The position numbers and the translations under genes were made by a program. A stretch of 64,000 nt of DNA, from NCBI GenBank assembly GCA_002403095.1, contig DHHC01000011.1, positions 1 to 64,000 of the forward strand. Reading direction: 5' to 3'. The notes beneath the pieces are model-generated. The model had not been told where the DNA came from. It ran no database searches and saw only the letters and a program-made list of their open reading frames with translations. The first letter of the stretch is position 1. Each line of letters begins with the position of its first letter. This document shows positions 33,138 through 41,101 of the stretch, piece by piece. The DNA is from Leptolinea sp. UBA4782 (lineage in GTDB: Bacteria > Chloroflexota > Anaerolineae > Anaerolineales > Anaerolineaceae).

Positions 33138-34172
33138 CTAACGTGAATTCTCCTTTGCTAAACTTGAAGAACGGACAATTAAGTCCGATTTCAGGATAAT
33201 CGGGGTGGTTTCCAGTTTTTCTCCCTGCAGAATGCGTAGAAGCTGTTTTCCAGCAGCAAAACCAAGTTCTGAGGATGGTAACCGCATGGTTGTCAATGGA
33301 GGGGTAAAGTACCCTGCCAGGGGAATATCATCAAAACCTGCCACAGAGATATCTTGAGGAATTCGTAATCCGGCATCGGTAATTGCCTGGATGGCTCCAA
33401 TAGCAACTACATCACTGGCAATAAACACTGCACTGAGATGGGGGATTGTCTCCAATAACACCTTCATTGCAAGGCGGCCACTCTCCGGTGTGTAGTTTCC
33501 TGCTTTTATGTATGCTGGATCAGGTTCTATGCCGCCCGCGCGTAATGCCTCCTGATAACCGCTAATGCGCTGCTGTGCCGAAGTAAATTCGATTGGTGCA
33601 TTGGTAATCATGGCTATGTGCCTGTGATTGAGCGAAATCAAATGGGAGACAATCTCAGCAGCTGCCTTCTGATTATCGATATCAACTGATGGCAAATCGG
33701 AACCGGGAAGTTGACCCATAAGGACAACCGGAAAACCTTCATGGTACATCCTGATCAGGTTTTCATCGTCTTTTCGGGGACCGGAAAGGATAATTCCGTC
33801 TACACTATTTTCTCGGATAAGGTGGGTGTACGAGCTTACGTTTTTTTCGAGATGTTTAAGCAGCACATGATAACCAAACTCTGAAGCAGCTTTCTCCACA
33901 CCCAGCATGACATTTATGAGGTTTGCATCCGCTTGAACCTGCACAAAACTTTGAAGCAACACCAGCCCGATGGTATTTGACTTTCCACTCACGAGCTTTC
34001 GTCCAGAGACATTCGGAAGGTAATTTAGCTCCCGGGCAGCGTTATGGATTTTGGCTCGGGTCGCTTCACTGATTTTGACACCTTGAATGTTATTTAGAAC
34101 AAACGAAACAGTAGTCCTGGAGACACCAGCTAATCTAGCGACATCTTGACTGGTAGCGCGTTTCTTATTCAT
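33138..34172 (-). CDS. LacI-family transcriptional regulator of the sugar operon
   Basis: The product of about 344 residues has the N-terminal LacI helix-turn-helix (TSQDVARLAGVSRTTVSFVLNN, about 6-27), the hinge helix region (YLPNVSGRKLVSGKSNTIGLV) and a periplasmic-binding-protein-like effector domain with GIILSGPR, FIASDVVAIGAI and VAGFDDIPLAGYFTPPLTT. It should repress the downstream uptake operon until the sugar binds. ATG at 34172 is chosen; GTG two codons earlier is possible. Several CG-centred palindromes lie over its own promoter, suggesting autoregulation. Confidence 0.9.
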   Translation of the reverse strand: MNKKRATSQDVARLAGVSRTTVSFVLNNIQGVKISEATRAKIHNAARELNYLPNVSGRKLVSGKSNTIGLVLLQSFVQVQADANLINVMLGVEKAASEFGYHVLLKHLEKNVSSYTHLIRENSVDGIILSGPRKDDENLIRMYHEGFPVVLMGQLPGSDLPSVDIDNQKAAAEIVSHLISLNHRHIAMITNAPIEFTSAQQRISGYQEALRAGGIEPDPAYIKAGNYTPESGRLAMKVLLETIPHLSAVFIASDVVAIGAIQAITDAGLRIPQDISVAGFDDIPLAGYFTPPLTTMRLPSSELGFAAGKQLLRILQGEKLETTPIILKSDLIVRSSSLAKENSR

Positions 34173-34176
34173 AATC

Positions 34177-34201
34177 ACACGTGTTAGTAACTCGTGTTAC
34201 T
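34177..34201. promoter_or_regulatory. LacI-type operators at the regulator's transcription start
   Basis: AGTAACTCGTGTTACT (34186-34201) has perfect 6-base half-sites around a central TCGT, the CG-centred symmetry bound by LacI-family proteins. A second CG-centred palindrome, ACACGTGT, lies at 34177-34184. Both fall at or just after the predicted start near 34201. Confidence 0.65.
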
Positions 34202-34207
34202 ATTATT

Positions 34208-34235
34208 AGTATAGAGATTTTAACGCGTTTGTCAA
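34208..34235 (-). promoter_or_regulatory. Promoter of the LacI gene with internal operator
   Basis: Minus strand: TTGACA (34230-34235), 16-base spacer, TATACT (34208-34213). The spacer contains the palindrome AACGCGTT (34222-34229), another CG-centred LacI-like half-site pair. Confidence 0.7.
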
Positions 34236-34335
34236 TAGGCAATTCTTAACTGCGGTGAATGATAAGGAATAGGCTCTTATTCGAACATTGCTGATCCCCG
34301 GTATTTTGATCAAATCTTAGAGATCGAAGAAATGA

Positions 34336-34761
34336 TTATCCAAACGTCAACAGCACGATCCCCCCAACCGTCATCAGCATGCCTGCAATCGTCTTGAATG
34401 TCAGCGGTTCGCCGGCAAAAAGAATTCCCATAATCACCCCAAAAAGCGGAGAGGTAAACGCGATCGGCATAACCTTTCCTAACGGAGCGCCTTTGATAGC
34501 TGTGTAAAAACATAACATTCCGGCTGCGCCTGCCATAACCCCACCTCCCACCACCATATAAAGCAGTGCTTTGGGATTGGTATGGGGAATATTCTTCCAT
34601 TGCGGGAAACTGACAAACCCCAAGATGAGGAAAGCGATAAAGGTCCGGATTGTGATCCCCATTTGCGGGCTCAGGTTGCCCAGATGAAGGCCTTTTTTCT
34701 CGAAATATCCGCCAACTCCCCAGAAAAATGCAGTAAGCAGTGCAAATAATTGTGGTTTCAT
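34336..34761 (-). CDS. Single-domain EamA/DMT family transporter
   Basis: The protein of about 141 residues is one EamA unit (five hydrophobic helices): FALLTAFFWGVGGYFEKKGL at the start, FYTAIKGAPLGKVMPIAFTSPLFGVIMGI in the middle, and GMLMTVGGIVLLTFG at the end. Full-size DMT exporters hold two such units; single-unit members work as dimers. ATG at 34761 has AGGAG five bases upstream; GTG at 34767 overlaps that site. Substrate unknown. Confidence 0.82.
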   Translation of the reverse strand: MKPQLFALLTAFFWGVGGYFEKKGLHLGNLSPQMGITIRTFIAFLILGFVSFPQWKNIPHTNPKALLYMVVGGGVMAGAAGMLCFYTAIKGAPLGKVMPIAFTSPLFGVIMGILFAGEPLTFKTIAGMLMTVGGIVLLTFG

Positions 34762-34856
34762 TTTCACTCCTGGAAGGTAATGACATTCAACTAATTAAGT
34801 ATAAGCAAAAGCGCGAGAAGTTGGTGGTTAGAAAACTTAAAATTTTTTAATGCCTA

Positions 34857-34885
34857 TTGCATTTTTGTTTGATTTCGTATATACT
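34857..34885 (+). promoter_or_regulatory. Promoter of the division and cell-wall (dcw) cluster
   Basis: TTGCAT (34857-34862), 17-base spacer, TATACT (34880-34885). Predicted start near 34892, directly before the GTGG repeats. About 90 bases of leader precede mraZ. Confidence 0.65.
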
Positions 34886-34895
34886 GTGTACAAAT

Positions 34896-34919
34896 GTGGT
34901 AATTAGTGGTTAATAGTGG
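34896..34919 (+). promoter_or_regulatory. Probable MraZ operator: three GTGG direct repeats at 10-bp spacing
   Basis: GTGG occurs at 34896, 34906 and 34916, each followed by an A/T-rich hexamer. MraZ binds tandem short G-rich direct repeats upstream of its own gene in other bacteria (TGGG-N5 repeats in E. coli, AAAGTG-type repeats in Mycoplasma). Spacing of one helical turn and position over the transcription start fit autorepression by MraZ. Confidence 0.7.
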
Positions 34920-34932
34920 AGAAATTGAAGGA

Positions 34933-34957
34933 GAACGCCGGAACTTTCCCGGCGTTC
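34933..34957 (+). other. Hairpin in the mraZ leader
   Basis: GAACGCCGG (34933-34941) pairs perfectly with CCGGCGTTC (34949-34957) around a 7-base loop. No T-run follows. It lies in the untranslated leader of the dcw transcript, 25 bases before the mraZ start. Confidence 0.6.
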
Positions 34958-34982
34958 CGCTTGTATAGAAGAGGTAGAACAA

Positions 34983-35420
34983 ATGTTCTTGGGCCAGTTC
35001 CAGCATTCCATCGATGAAAAAGGCCGGATGACCATTCCGGTCCGTTTCCGCGAATCGCTGGAAGATGGGGCATACATAACCGAAGGCTTTGATGCTAATC
35101 TCCTGGTCCTTACCAAAGAAAACTTTGAGGTTATGATCGAAAAAATTGAGAAATTAAGCCTTACCAATCCGAGGGCACGCGAATTTAAGCGGATTTTCTT
35201 TGGCGGTGCAAGCAGGGTAGAATTTGATCGTGCTGGACGCATTCTGATCCCTGCATTTCTTCGTGAGAAAGCCGGGCTTATGAATGAAGCCATTGTTGTC
35301 GGCATGGGCGAATCATTCGAGATCTGGTCACCTGAATGCTGGAAACAGCAGCAAGGCACCTTGGATGAGGCTAAAGCCGACGAAAAACGATTTGCAGATC
35401 TGGACATATCTATCAGGTAG
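34983..35420 (+). CDS. mraZ: Transcriptional regulator MraZ
   Basis: The 145-residue protein contains two SpoVT/AbrB-like swapped-hairpin half-domains: FLGQFQHSIDEKGRMTIPVRFRE (about 2-24) and VEFDRAGRILIPAFLREKAGL (about 79-99). MraZ forms ring-shaped oligomers and binds tandem repeats ahead of its own operon. GAGGT lies eight bases before the ATG. First gene of the dcw cluster; the RsmH gene follows after 20 bases. Confidence 0.95.
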   Translation: MFLGQFQHSIDEKGRMTIPVRFRESLEDGAYITEGFDANLLVLTKENFEVMIEKIEKLSLTNPRAREFKRIFFGGASRVEFDRAGRILIPAFLREKAGLMNEAIVVGMGESFEIWSPECWKQQQGTLDEAKADEKRFADLDISIR

Positions 35421-35440
35421 GGATAGGCTGCGGAGAGATC

Positions 35441-36361
35441 ATGCTGCCGCCCCATCTGCCAGTACTTTACCATCAAATTATACTTGCTTTACGCCCGAAA
35501 AGCCCGGGGCGGTATATTGATGCAACGGTAGGCGCTGGGGGTCACGCCAGGGGGATTTTGGAAAAAAGCTCACCTGACGGCTGCTTATTAGGCTTTGATC
35601 TTGACCCTCAGGCGCTGGAGATTGCAACCCAGCGCCTGTCTGATTATTCAGGCAGGTTCACCCTGGTCCATGCATCTTACACCACTCTGCTGGATCAGCT
35701 TCAGGCAGCCGGCTGGGAGTCGACCCAGGGGATAGTAATCGACCTGGGTGTCTCTTCCATGCAACTGGACAAGCCGGAAAAAGGTTTCTCCTTCCTCAAG
35801 GATGGTCCTCTGGATATGCGTTTCAACCCTGACCAGGGAACCACTGCAGCCAAGCTGGTAAACACCCTGGAAGAGGCCGAGCTGGGCGCTTTGATCTACC
35901 GCTACGGAGAAGAGAGGCAATCCCGCCGGATCGCCCGGGCAATCTGCCAGAACCGGCCATTTACACGGACCCAGGAACTGGCAGAAGTGATTGCCAAGGC
36001 TGCAGGAAGGCAGGCGGAAAAGATCCACCCGGCCACAAGGACCTTCCAGGCGCTGCGGATTGCAGTCAATGGTGAACTTGAAGGACTGGAAGCCTTCCTT
36101 CCCCAGGCGATCAGAGTACTTTCCAGTGGCGGAAGGCTGGCGGTTATTTCCTTCCATTCACTGGAAGACCGGATCGTAAAGCAGTTCTTTCGAAAAGAAA
36201 GCACCGATTGCCTGTGCCCACCTGCGCAACCCGTATGTACTTGCGGGCACAAGGCAAGCATTGTCGAGATTAACCGCCGGCCTATTTTGGCGGATGAAAT
36301 TGAAGTGAAAGAAAACCCCCGCGCCCGCAGTGCTCGTTTACGGGTAGTAGAAAAAATTTAA
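35441..36361 (+). CDS. rsmH: 16S rRNA (cytosine-1402-N4)-methyltransferase
   Basis: The 306-residue enzyme starts HLPVLYHQIILAL and has the SAM-binding ATVGAGGHARGILE (about 28-41), FDLDPQAL, GIVIDLGVSSMQLD (about 103-116), FSFLKDGPLDMRFNPDQ, and the C-terminal ISFHSLEDRIVKQFFR. RsmH (MraW) methylates the P-site of 16S rRNA. Second gene of the cluster, as in most bacteria. Confidence 0.96.
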   Translation: MLPPHLPVLYHQIILALRPKSPGRYIDATVGAGGHARGILEKSSPDGCLLGFDLDPQALEIATQRLSDYSGRFTLVHASYTTLLDQLQAAGWESTQGIVIDLGVSSMQLDKPEKGFSFLKDGPLDMRFNPDQGTTAAKLVNTLEEAELGALIYRYGEERQSRRIARAICQNRPFTRTQELAEVIAKAAGRQAEKIHPATRTFQALRIAVNGELEGLEAFLPQAIRVLSSGGRLAVISFHSLEDRIVKQFFRKESTDCLCPPAQPVCTCGHKASIVEINRRPILADEIEVKENPRARSARLRVVEKI

Positions 36362-36420
36362 GATTACTGGCAAGTATGTTGCACCGGCCGAATTGAGACC
36401 GAATACAGGATGAAGCTGGA

Positions 36421-36891
36421 ATGAAGAAGACGGTAAAGCAGGCCTACAAGCAGGCTCCTTGGAGAATCCAAATTCAGCGCTTTGGGTTCATCGCACTGGC
36501 GCTGGTGGGCGGCACGATCATCGCCTTTCTTTACCTGAACATCTCTGCCCAGTCAGCTACTGCTGGAATTAAAATACAGCAGCTGGAAAGCAAGCGCGCT
36601 AACCTGGAAAACGAAAATGCAAGTCTGCTGACTGAATGGGCCAGGCTGACATCAGCTATAGAGATGGAAAAACGCGCTCTTGCCAGCGGCTATCAGCTTA
36701 TTGACCCGGAAGATGTCATTTATATTGTTGTTGAAGGATACACTGGAAAGGAATTACCTGAAATCGAAACCGTCTCTTCAGTGATAGGAAGCACCTCCCC
36801 CATCATCAAACCAAGCTACACCCAATCGCTCTGGGAGTGGTTCTATGAATATATACTCATCCCAGACAGCAACCTGAAGGTGCTGCCGTGA
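36421..36891 (+). CDS. ftsL: FtsL/DivIC-like septum protein
   Basis: The 156-residue protein has a short basic cytoplasmic start, one transmembrane helix (about 22-42), then a coiled coil (QQLESKRANLENENASLLTEWARL, about 52-75). This topology and the position between rsmH and ftsI identify FtsL, which together with a DivIC/FtsB partner activates the septal synthase. The C-terminal 60 residues extend beyond typical FtsL. Sequence conservation is low in this family, so the name rests mainly on position. Confidence 0.75.
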   Translation: MKKTVKQAYKQAPWRIQIQRFGFIALALVGGTIIAFLYLNISAQSATAGIKIQQLESKRANLENENASLLTEWARLTSAIEMEKRALASGYQLIDPEDVIYIVVEGYTGKELPEIETVSSVIGSTSPIIKPSYTQSLWEWFYEYILIPDSNLKVLP

Positions 36892-38684
36892 ATCATGACA
36901 ATTTCTTTATCCGCGTCCGTGTGATCCAGGTGGTAATCGCCGTAATTGCAGCCGTGATCGTTGCACAAATGGTGCGCATCATGATCACTGGAAGCGACCT
37001 GGTTAGCCCGGACACCCGTTTTGAAACCATTTACCCGGAACGTGGTAAGATTTACGACCGGAATGGCAATGTCCTGGCAGGAAACCGGGTAGTTTACGAA
37101 ATATCGGTCAACTTAAACTCAGTTAATACCAACCAGAACCAGGACCAGATCATCCAGACTCTGTTCAATGTGGTTGGGAAGGACTACAGCGAGAAAATCC
37201 TCAGCGCGCAGGCATATAATGCCGGCCAGCCCGATCCTGACAAACGCATTTATTACCTGGTACTGGATGACTTTATCGATCCGGAAAAGATCAACTACCT
37301 GGAAGGATATCTCCAGGAGTATGCAGAGAAACGGCAGGATAAAAAGACTGCCCGCAAGCTGCCGGCCCTCAACCTGAATGGGTTGGAATGGTGGCCTCAT
37401 CTTGTACGCACCTACCCTGAATCTTCCCTGGCATCAAACGTGATTGGGTTTGTTGCATTTAACGACCGCACCAGCCCTGCCTATTATGGGATCGAAGAAG
37501 AGTACGACGACCTGTTGAAAGGTAATGTACAGACGATCGAAATATCCGATGATCCCAACAAGATGAAGGAAATTCCAGACATTCCACCGGGTGGAAGCCT
37601 GATCCTCACCATTGACCGGCAGCTGCAAAAAAGTGTTGAAAACATCCTGGATAACGCAGTAAGGAGCACCGGTTCGCAATCTGGTGTGATCATTGTCGAA
37701 GATCCCCGCACTGGGGAGATACTGGCGATGGCATCTAATCCCCGCATGGACCTGAACAATTATGCCGATGAATTAGCGAAATTCCCGGAGATGGGTTCCT
37801 TTAACCGGGCAATCGGTGTCCCTTATGAACCCGGCTCGGTTTTCAAAGTGATCACAATGGCATCTGCGTTGGATTCAGGGACAGTGACCCCTTCAACCAC
37901 CTTCAATGACACCGGCAGTATCACCATCGGTTCCACGGTAATTCGCAACTGGAATGGCGGTGCGTGGGGATTGCAGGATATGCAGGGATGTATGCAGCAC
38001 TCCCTGAATGTCTGCCTCTCATGGATCGCGCAGAAAATGGACGTGGAATTGTTCTACCAGAGCCTGACCAACTTTGGGATAGGCAAGAGTTCTAACATTG
38101 ACCTGGCAGGGGAAATCATTTACCCCCTGAGCTACCCCGGAGATACCTATTGGTCATTATCCAATTTGGGCACTAACTCCTTCGGACAGGGTCTTGCAAC
38201 CACCCCAATCCAGATGATTACAGCCGTCTCTGCTGTGGCAAATGGGGGAAAGATCATGACCCCTCACATCGTCAAAGCAACCATCCAGGATGGGGTGACC
38301 TATGAATATACTCCCCAGGTCATGCTTACCCCGATTTCTGAGGAAACTGCAAAGACATTGACCGAGATGCTGGCGAAGTCGCTTGAACTGGAAGCCTCAA
38401 ATGCGCTCGTGGAAGACTACAACGTGGCTGGAAAAACCGGCACCGGTGAAATCGCCATTCCTGGACAGGGATATGTTACAGAATTGACCAACGCCTCGTT
38501 TGTGGGCTGGGGCCCTGCAGATGATCCGCAATTCCTGGTATATGTCTGGCTGGAAAAACCTACCAGCGACCGCTGGGGATCGATAGTTGCATCCCCCGTT
38601 TTTGCAGATGTCGTTAGACAGGTGGTTATCTATATGAATATTCCACCTGATGACATCCGCATGCAGCTGTATGCAAATGAGTGA
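36888..38684 (+). CDS. ftsI: Penicillin-binding protein 2 / septal transpeptidase FtsI
   Basis: The 598-residue class B PBP has one N-terminal transmembrane helix (about 8-33), the dimerisation domain (ERGKIYDRNGNVLAGN, 51-66), and a transpeptidase domain with nucleophile Ser317 and Lys320 (PGSVFK), the SxN triad at 372-374 (SLN) and KTG at 516-518. It cross-links septal peptidoglycan with FtsW. No PASTA domains. The GTG start overlaps the ftsL stop (GTGA). The 3' end overlaps murF by eight bases. Confidence 0.94.
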   Translation: MNHDNFFIRVRVIQVVIAVIAAVIVAQMVRIMITGSDLVSPDTRFETIYPERGKIYDRNGNVLAGNRVVYEISVNLNSVNTNQNQDQIIQTLFNVVGKDYSEKILSAQAYNAGQPDPDKRIYYLVLDDFIDPEKINYLEGYLQEYAEKRQDKKTARKLPALNLNGLEWWPHLVRTYPESSLASNVIGFVAFNDRTSPAYYGIEEEYDDLLKGNVQTIEISDDPNKMKEIPDIPPGGSLILTIDRQLQKSVENILDNAVRSTGSQSGVIIVEDPRTGEILAMASNPRMDLNNYADELAKFPEMGSFNRAIGVPYEPGSVFKVITMASALDSGTVTPSTTFNDTGSITIGSTVIRNWNGGAWGLQDMQGCMQHSLNVCLSWIAQKMDVELFYQSLTNFGIGKSSNIDLAGEIIYPLSYPGDTYWSLSNLGTNSFGQGLATTPIQMITAVSAVANGGKIMTPHIVKATIQDGVTYEYTPQVMLTPISEETAKTLTEMLAKSLELEASNALVEDYNVAGKTGTGEIAIPGQGYVTELTNASFVGWGPADDPQFLVYVWLEKPTSDRWGSIVASPVFADVVRQVVIYMNIPPDDIRMQLYANE

Positions 38685-40116
38685 GGATATTGTGTTTACG
38701 GTAAACACTATTCTAGAAGCGCTAACCGGTGTCACCCACCCTCAAGCCGCATTGTTGGTCAATGAAGGCGCAATCGATTCACGCCAGGTTAAACCAGGCG
38801 GAATGTTTATCGCTTTGCCCGGGGAGAATGTTGACGGGCATGAATTTGTTGCAGACGCCTTCAAACGCGGTGCCTTGTGCGCTCTCATCCAAAAAGACGT
38901 TCCCCTGCCATTCTCTATCTTAGACGTGCGCCGCAGCCCAGTTGATACGGCATTGCCGCTGCCGGAACCGCCTTTCTGCCTGCGGGTGGATGATACACTG
39001 GCAGCCCTGCAGAAAATCGCAGCTTTCTGGCGGCAGCAGCTGGATGTACGCGTAATTGGTATTACTGGAAGTGTGGGTAAATCCACTACAAAAGAGCTTG
39101 TTGCAGAGGTGCTCAGCCAGCGCTACCCGACAGTTAAGAATCCCGGCAACCTTAATAACGAAATTGGCTTACCCCTCTCACTGCTCCAGGTAAAACCCGG
39201 GCACAGCCATGCAGTGTTGGAAATGGGTTTTTACGTACCCGGGGAGATCGAATTCCTGTGCAGCATTGCAAAACCGCAAGTGGGTGTTGTGACCAATATT
39301 GGTACTGTGCACGCAGAACGAGCTGGCACGAAAGAGGAAATTGCCCGCGGTAAATCTGAACTGGTTCAGAGTTTACCCCCTGCTCCTGATGGGGTTGCGA
39401 TCCTTAACTATGATGATCCATACGTGCTTCCAATGGCACAAAAGACGCAAGCACAGATTTTCACCTATGGGCTTGACCCGCGAGCCGACCTTTACGCAGA
39501 CGGGATAGTCGGAATGGGACTGGAAGGCATCCGCCTGCAGCTGCATTACCAGAATGAGGTGTTGTTTCTCCGCGTCCCGCTGATCGGCAAGCACTCTGTC
39601 CATACTGTACTGCGGGCAGTTGCTGTTGGACTGGTGGAAAACCTCACCTGGCAGGAGATCATCAATGGCATGCAGCAAAGCCATATGCAGCTGCGGCTTG
39701 TGGTTGTCAAAGCAGAAAGCGGTGCACTCATCCTGGATGATACCTATAATGCTTCCCCAGAATCAACGATGGCAGCCCTCAATCTGCTCGAAGACATGGA
39801 AGGTCATAAGATTGCTATCCTGGGTGACATGCTTGAACTGGGAATTTACGAGCAATCCGGGCATGAAATGGTCGGTTCACGGGCTGCCCAAATCTGTGAT
39901 GTTCTGTACACTGTGGGTCCACGTTCATTTTACATAGCCCAGGCTGCCAGAAAGTCTGGTATGACTGACAGCCAGATTCACAGCTTTGAAACTACCGCCC
40001 AGGTGATTGAGGCTGTCCAAAACCAATTTACCTCAGGCGATATCATCCTGATCAAAGGATCGCACGGCATGCACATGGACCAGATCGTATCTGCGATGGA
40101 GAGAAAAAATGACTGA
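38677..40116 (+). CDS. murF: UDP-MurNAc-tripeptide:D-Ala-D-Ala ligase
   Basis: The 479-residue Mur ligase has IDSRQVKPGGMFIALPGENVDGHEF near the N-terminus, the ATP loop GITGSVGKSTTKE (about 129-141), NLNNEIGLP, EMGFYVPGEIE and DTYNASPESTMAAL near residue 355, all MurF-specific. It adds D-Ala-D-Ala to the UDP-MurNAc tripeptide. The ATG at 38677 overlaps the ftsI stop. MurE, which normally sits just before murF, is absent here. Confidence 0.94.
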   Translation: MSEDIVFTVNTILEALTGVTHPQAALLVNEGAIDSRQVKPGGMFIALPGENVDGHEFVADAFKRGALCALIQKDVPLPFSILDVRRSPVDTALPLPEPPFCLRVDDTLAALQKIAAFWRQQLDVRVIGITGSVGKSTTKELVAEVLSQRYPTVKNPGNLNNEIGLPLSLLQVKPGHSHAVLEMGFYVPGEIEFLCSIAKPQVGVVTNIGTVHAERAGTKEEIARGKSELVQSLPPAPDGVAILNYDDPYVLPMAQKTQAQIFTYGLDPRADLYADGIVGMGLEGIRLQLHYQNEVLFLRVPLIGKHSVHTVLRAVAVGLVENLTWQEIINGMQQSHMQLRLVVVKAESGALILDDTYNASPESTMAALNLLEDMEGHKIAILGDMLELGIYEQSGHEMVGSRAAQICDVLYTVGPRSFYIAQAARKSGMTDSQIHSFETTAQVIEAVQNQFTSGDIILIKGSHGMHMDQIVSAMERKND

Positions 40117-41101
40117 GACTGCCATTTCTATCGCCCTCAGCCTGTTGAGCTTCATGATGACGGTCATCTGGGGTGAACCACTGCTTCGCACCTTACGGCA
40201 TTTTAAGATCGGCAAGATCATCCGGGTTGAAGGCCCAGACACCCACATCTCAAAGATGGGCACCCCTACGATGGGTGGTGTCATGTTCATTTTGCCAGTC
40301 CTTTTAATCACTATCCTGATGAATGCAACCATCCTGATCGGGCTGGAAGTCTTTGGCCGGGCAATTGTTATCCCACTTGCTGCCATGGTTGGCTTCGGCC
40401 TCCTGGGTGCAATTGATGATTGGGAAGGTATCCGGGGAAAAAGGCGCGGTTTGGGTATGCGAGCCCGTACCAAGTTCATCATCCAGGTTGTTTTTGCTGT
40501 CCTGCTGGCAATCAGCCTGAAATACCTCCTGGGTGTACCAGAGATTTACTGGCCAGGTTATGACAAACCGATCTGGATCGGGATCTGGTATGTCCCGATT
40601 GCGGCATTCATCATCATCGGTGCTTCCAATGCGGTCAACTTCAGTGACGGGTTGGATGGATTGGCGGGTTTAATCTCGGTGACCGCTTTCATATCCTTTG
40701 GAGCTATTGCGATCTTGCAGGGACAGGTTTTTATTGCCCGTTTCTGCTTCACAATCGTTGGGGCGTTGTTCGGTTTCTTGTGGTGGAATGTTCATCCGGC
40801 GGAGTTGTTCATGGGTGATACTGGTTCACTGGCGCTTGGGGCAACCATCGGCGTTATTTCTCTGATGACCGGTCAATGGCTGCTCCTGCCTTTGATCATC
40901 ATTATCCCGGTCAGTGAAGTGATCAGTGTGATCCTGCAAATCCTTTATTTCAGGATGACCAAGGGAAAGCGGTTGTTTAAGATGGCACCCCTGCACCATC
41001 ATTTTGAGCTGCTGGGATGGAGTGAAACACAGGTTGTGCAGCGTTTCTGGATCATCAGCCTGTTATCGGCATTATTAGGAGTTGCGATTGCCTTAGTATG
41101 A
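40109..41101 (+). CDS. mraY: Phospho-MurNAc-pentapeptide transferase
   Basis: The 330-residue membrane enzyme has about ten helices. The KMGTPTMGGVMFI motif (about 50-62), the catalytic aspartate pair in LLGAIDDWEGI (about 99-109), NFSDGLDGLAG (about 174-184) and APLHHHFELLGWSE (about 293-306) define MraY. It transfers phospho-MurNAc-pentapeptide to undecaprenyl phosphate, giving lipid I. The start overlaps the murF end by eight bases; the murD ATG overlaps its stop. Confidence 0.96.
   Translation: MTETAISIALSLLSFMMTVIWGEPLLRTLRHFKIGKIIRVEGPDTHISKMGTPTMGGVMFILPVLLITILMNATILIGLEVFGRAIVIPLAAMVGFGLLGAIDDWEGIRGKRRGLGMRARTKFIIQVVFAVLLAISLKYLLGVPEIYWPGYDKPIWIGIWYVPIAAFIIIGASNAVNFSDGLDGLAGLISVTAFISFGAIAILQGQVFIARFCFTIVGALFGFLWWNVHPAELFMGDTGSLALGATIGVISLMTGQWLLLPLIIIIPVSEVISVILQILYFRMTKGKRLFKMAPLHHHFELLGWSETQVVQRFWIISLLSALLGVAIALV

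Noticed and set aside
34310..34786. 158-codon minus-strand frame overlapping the EamA gene
   Set aside because: The other frame encodes a clear EamA membrane domain with its own ribosome site; this frame has no family similarity.
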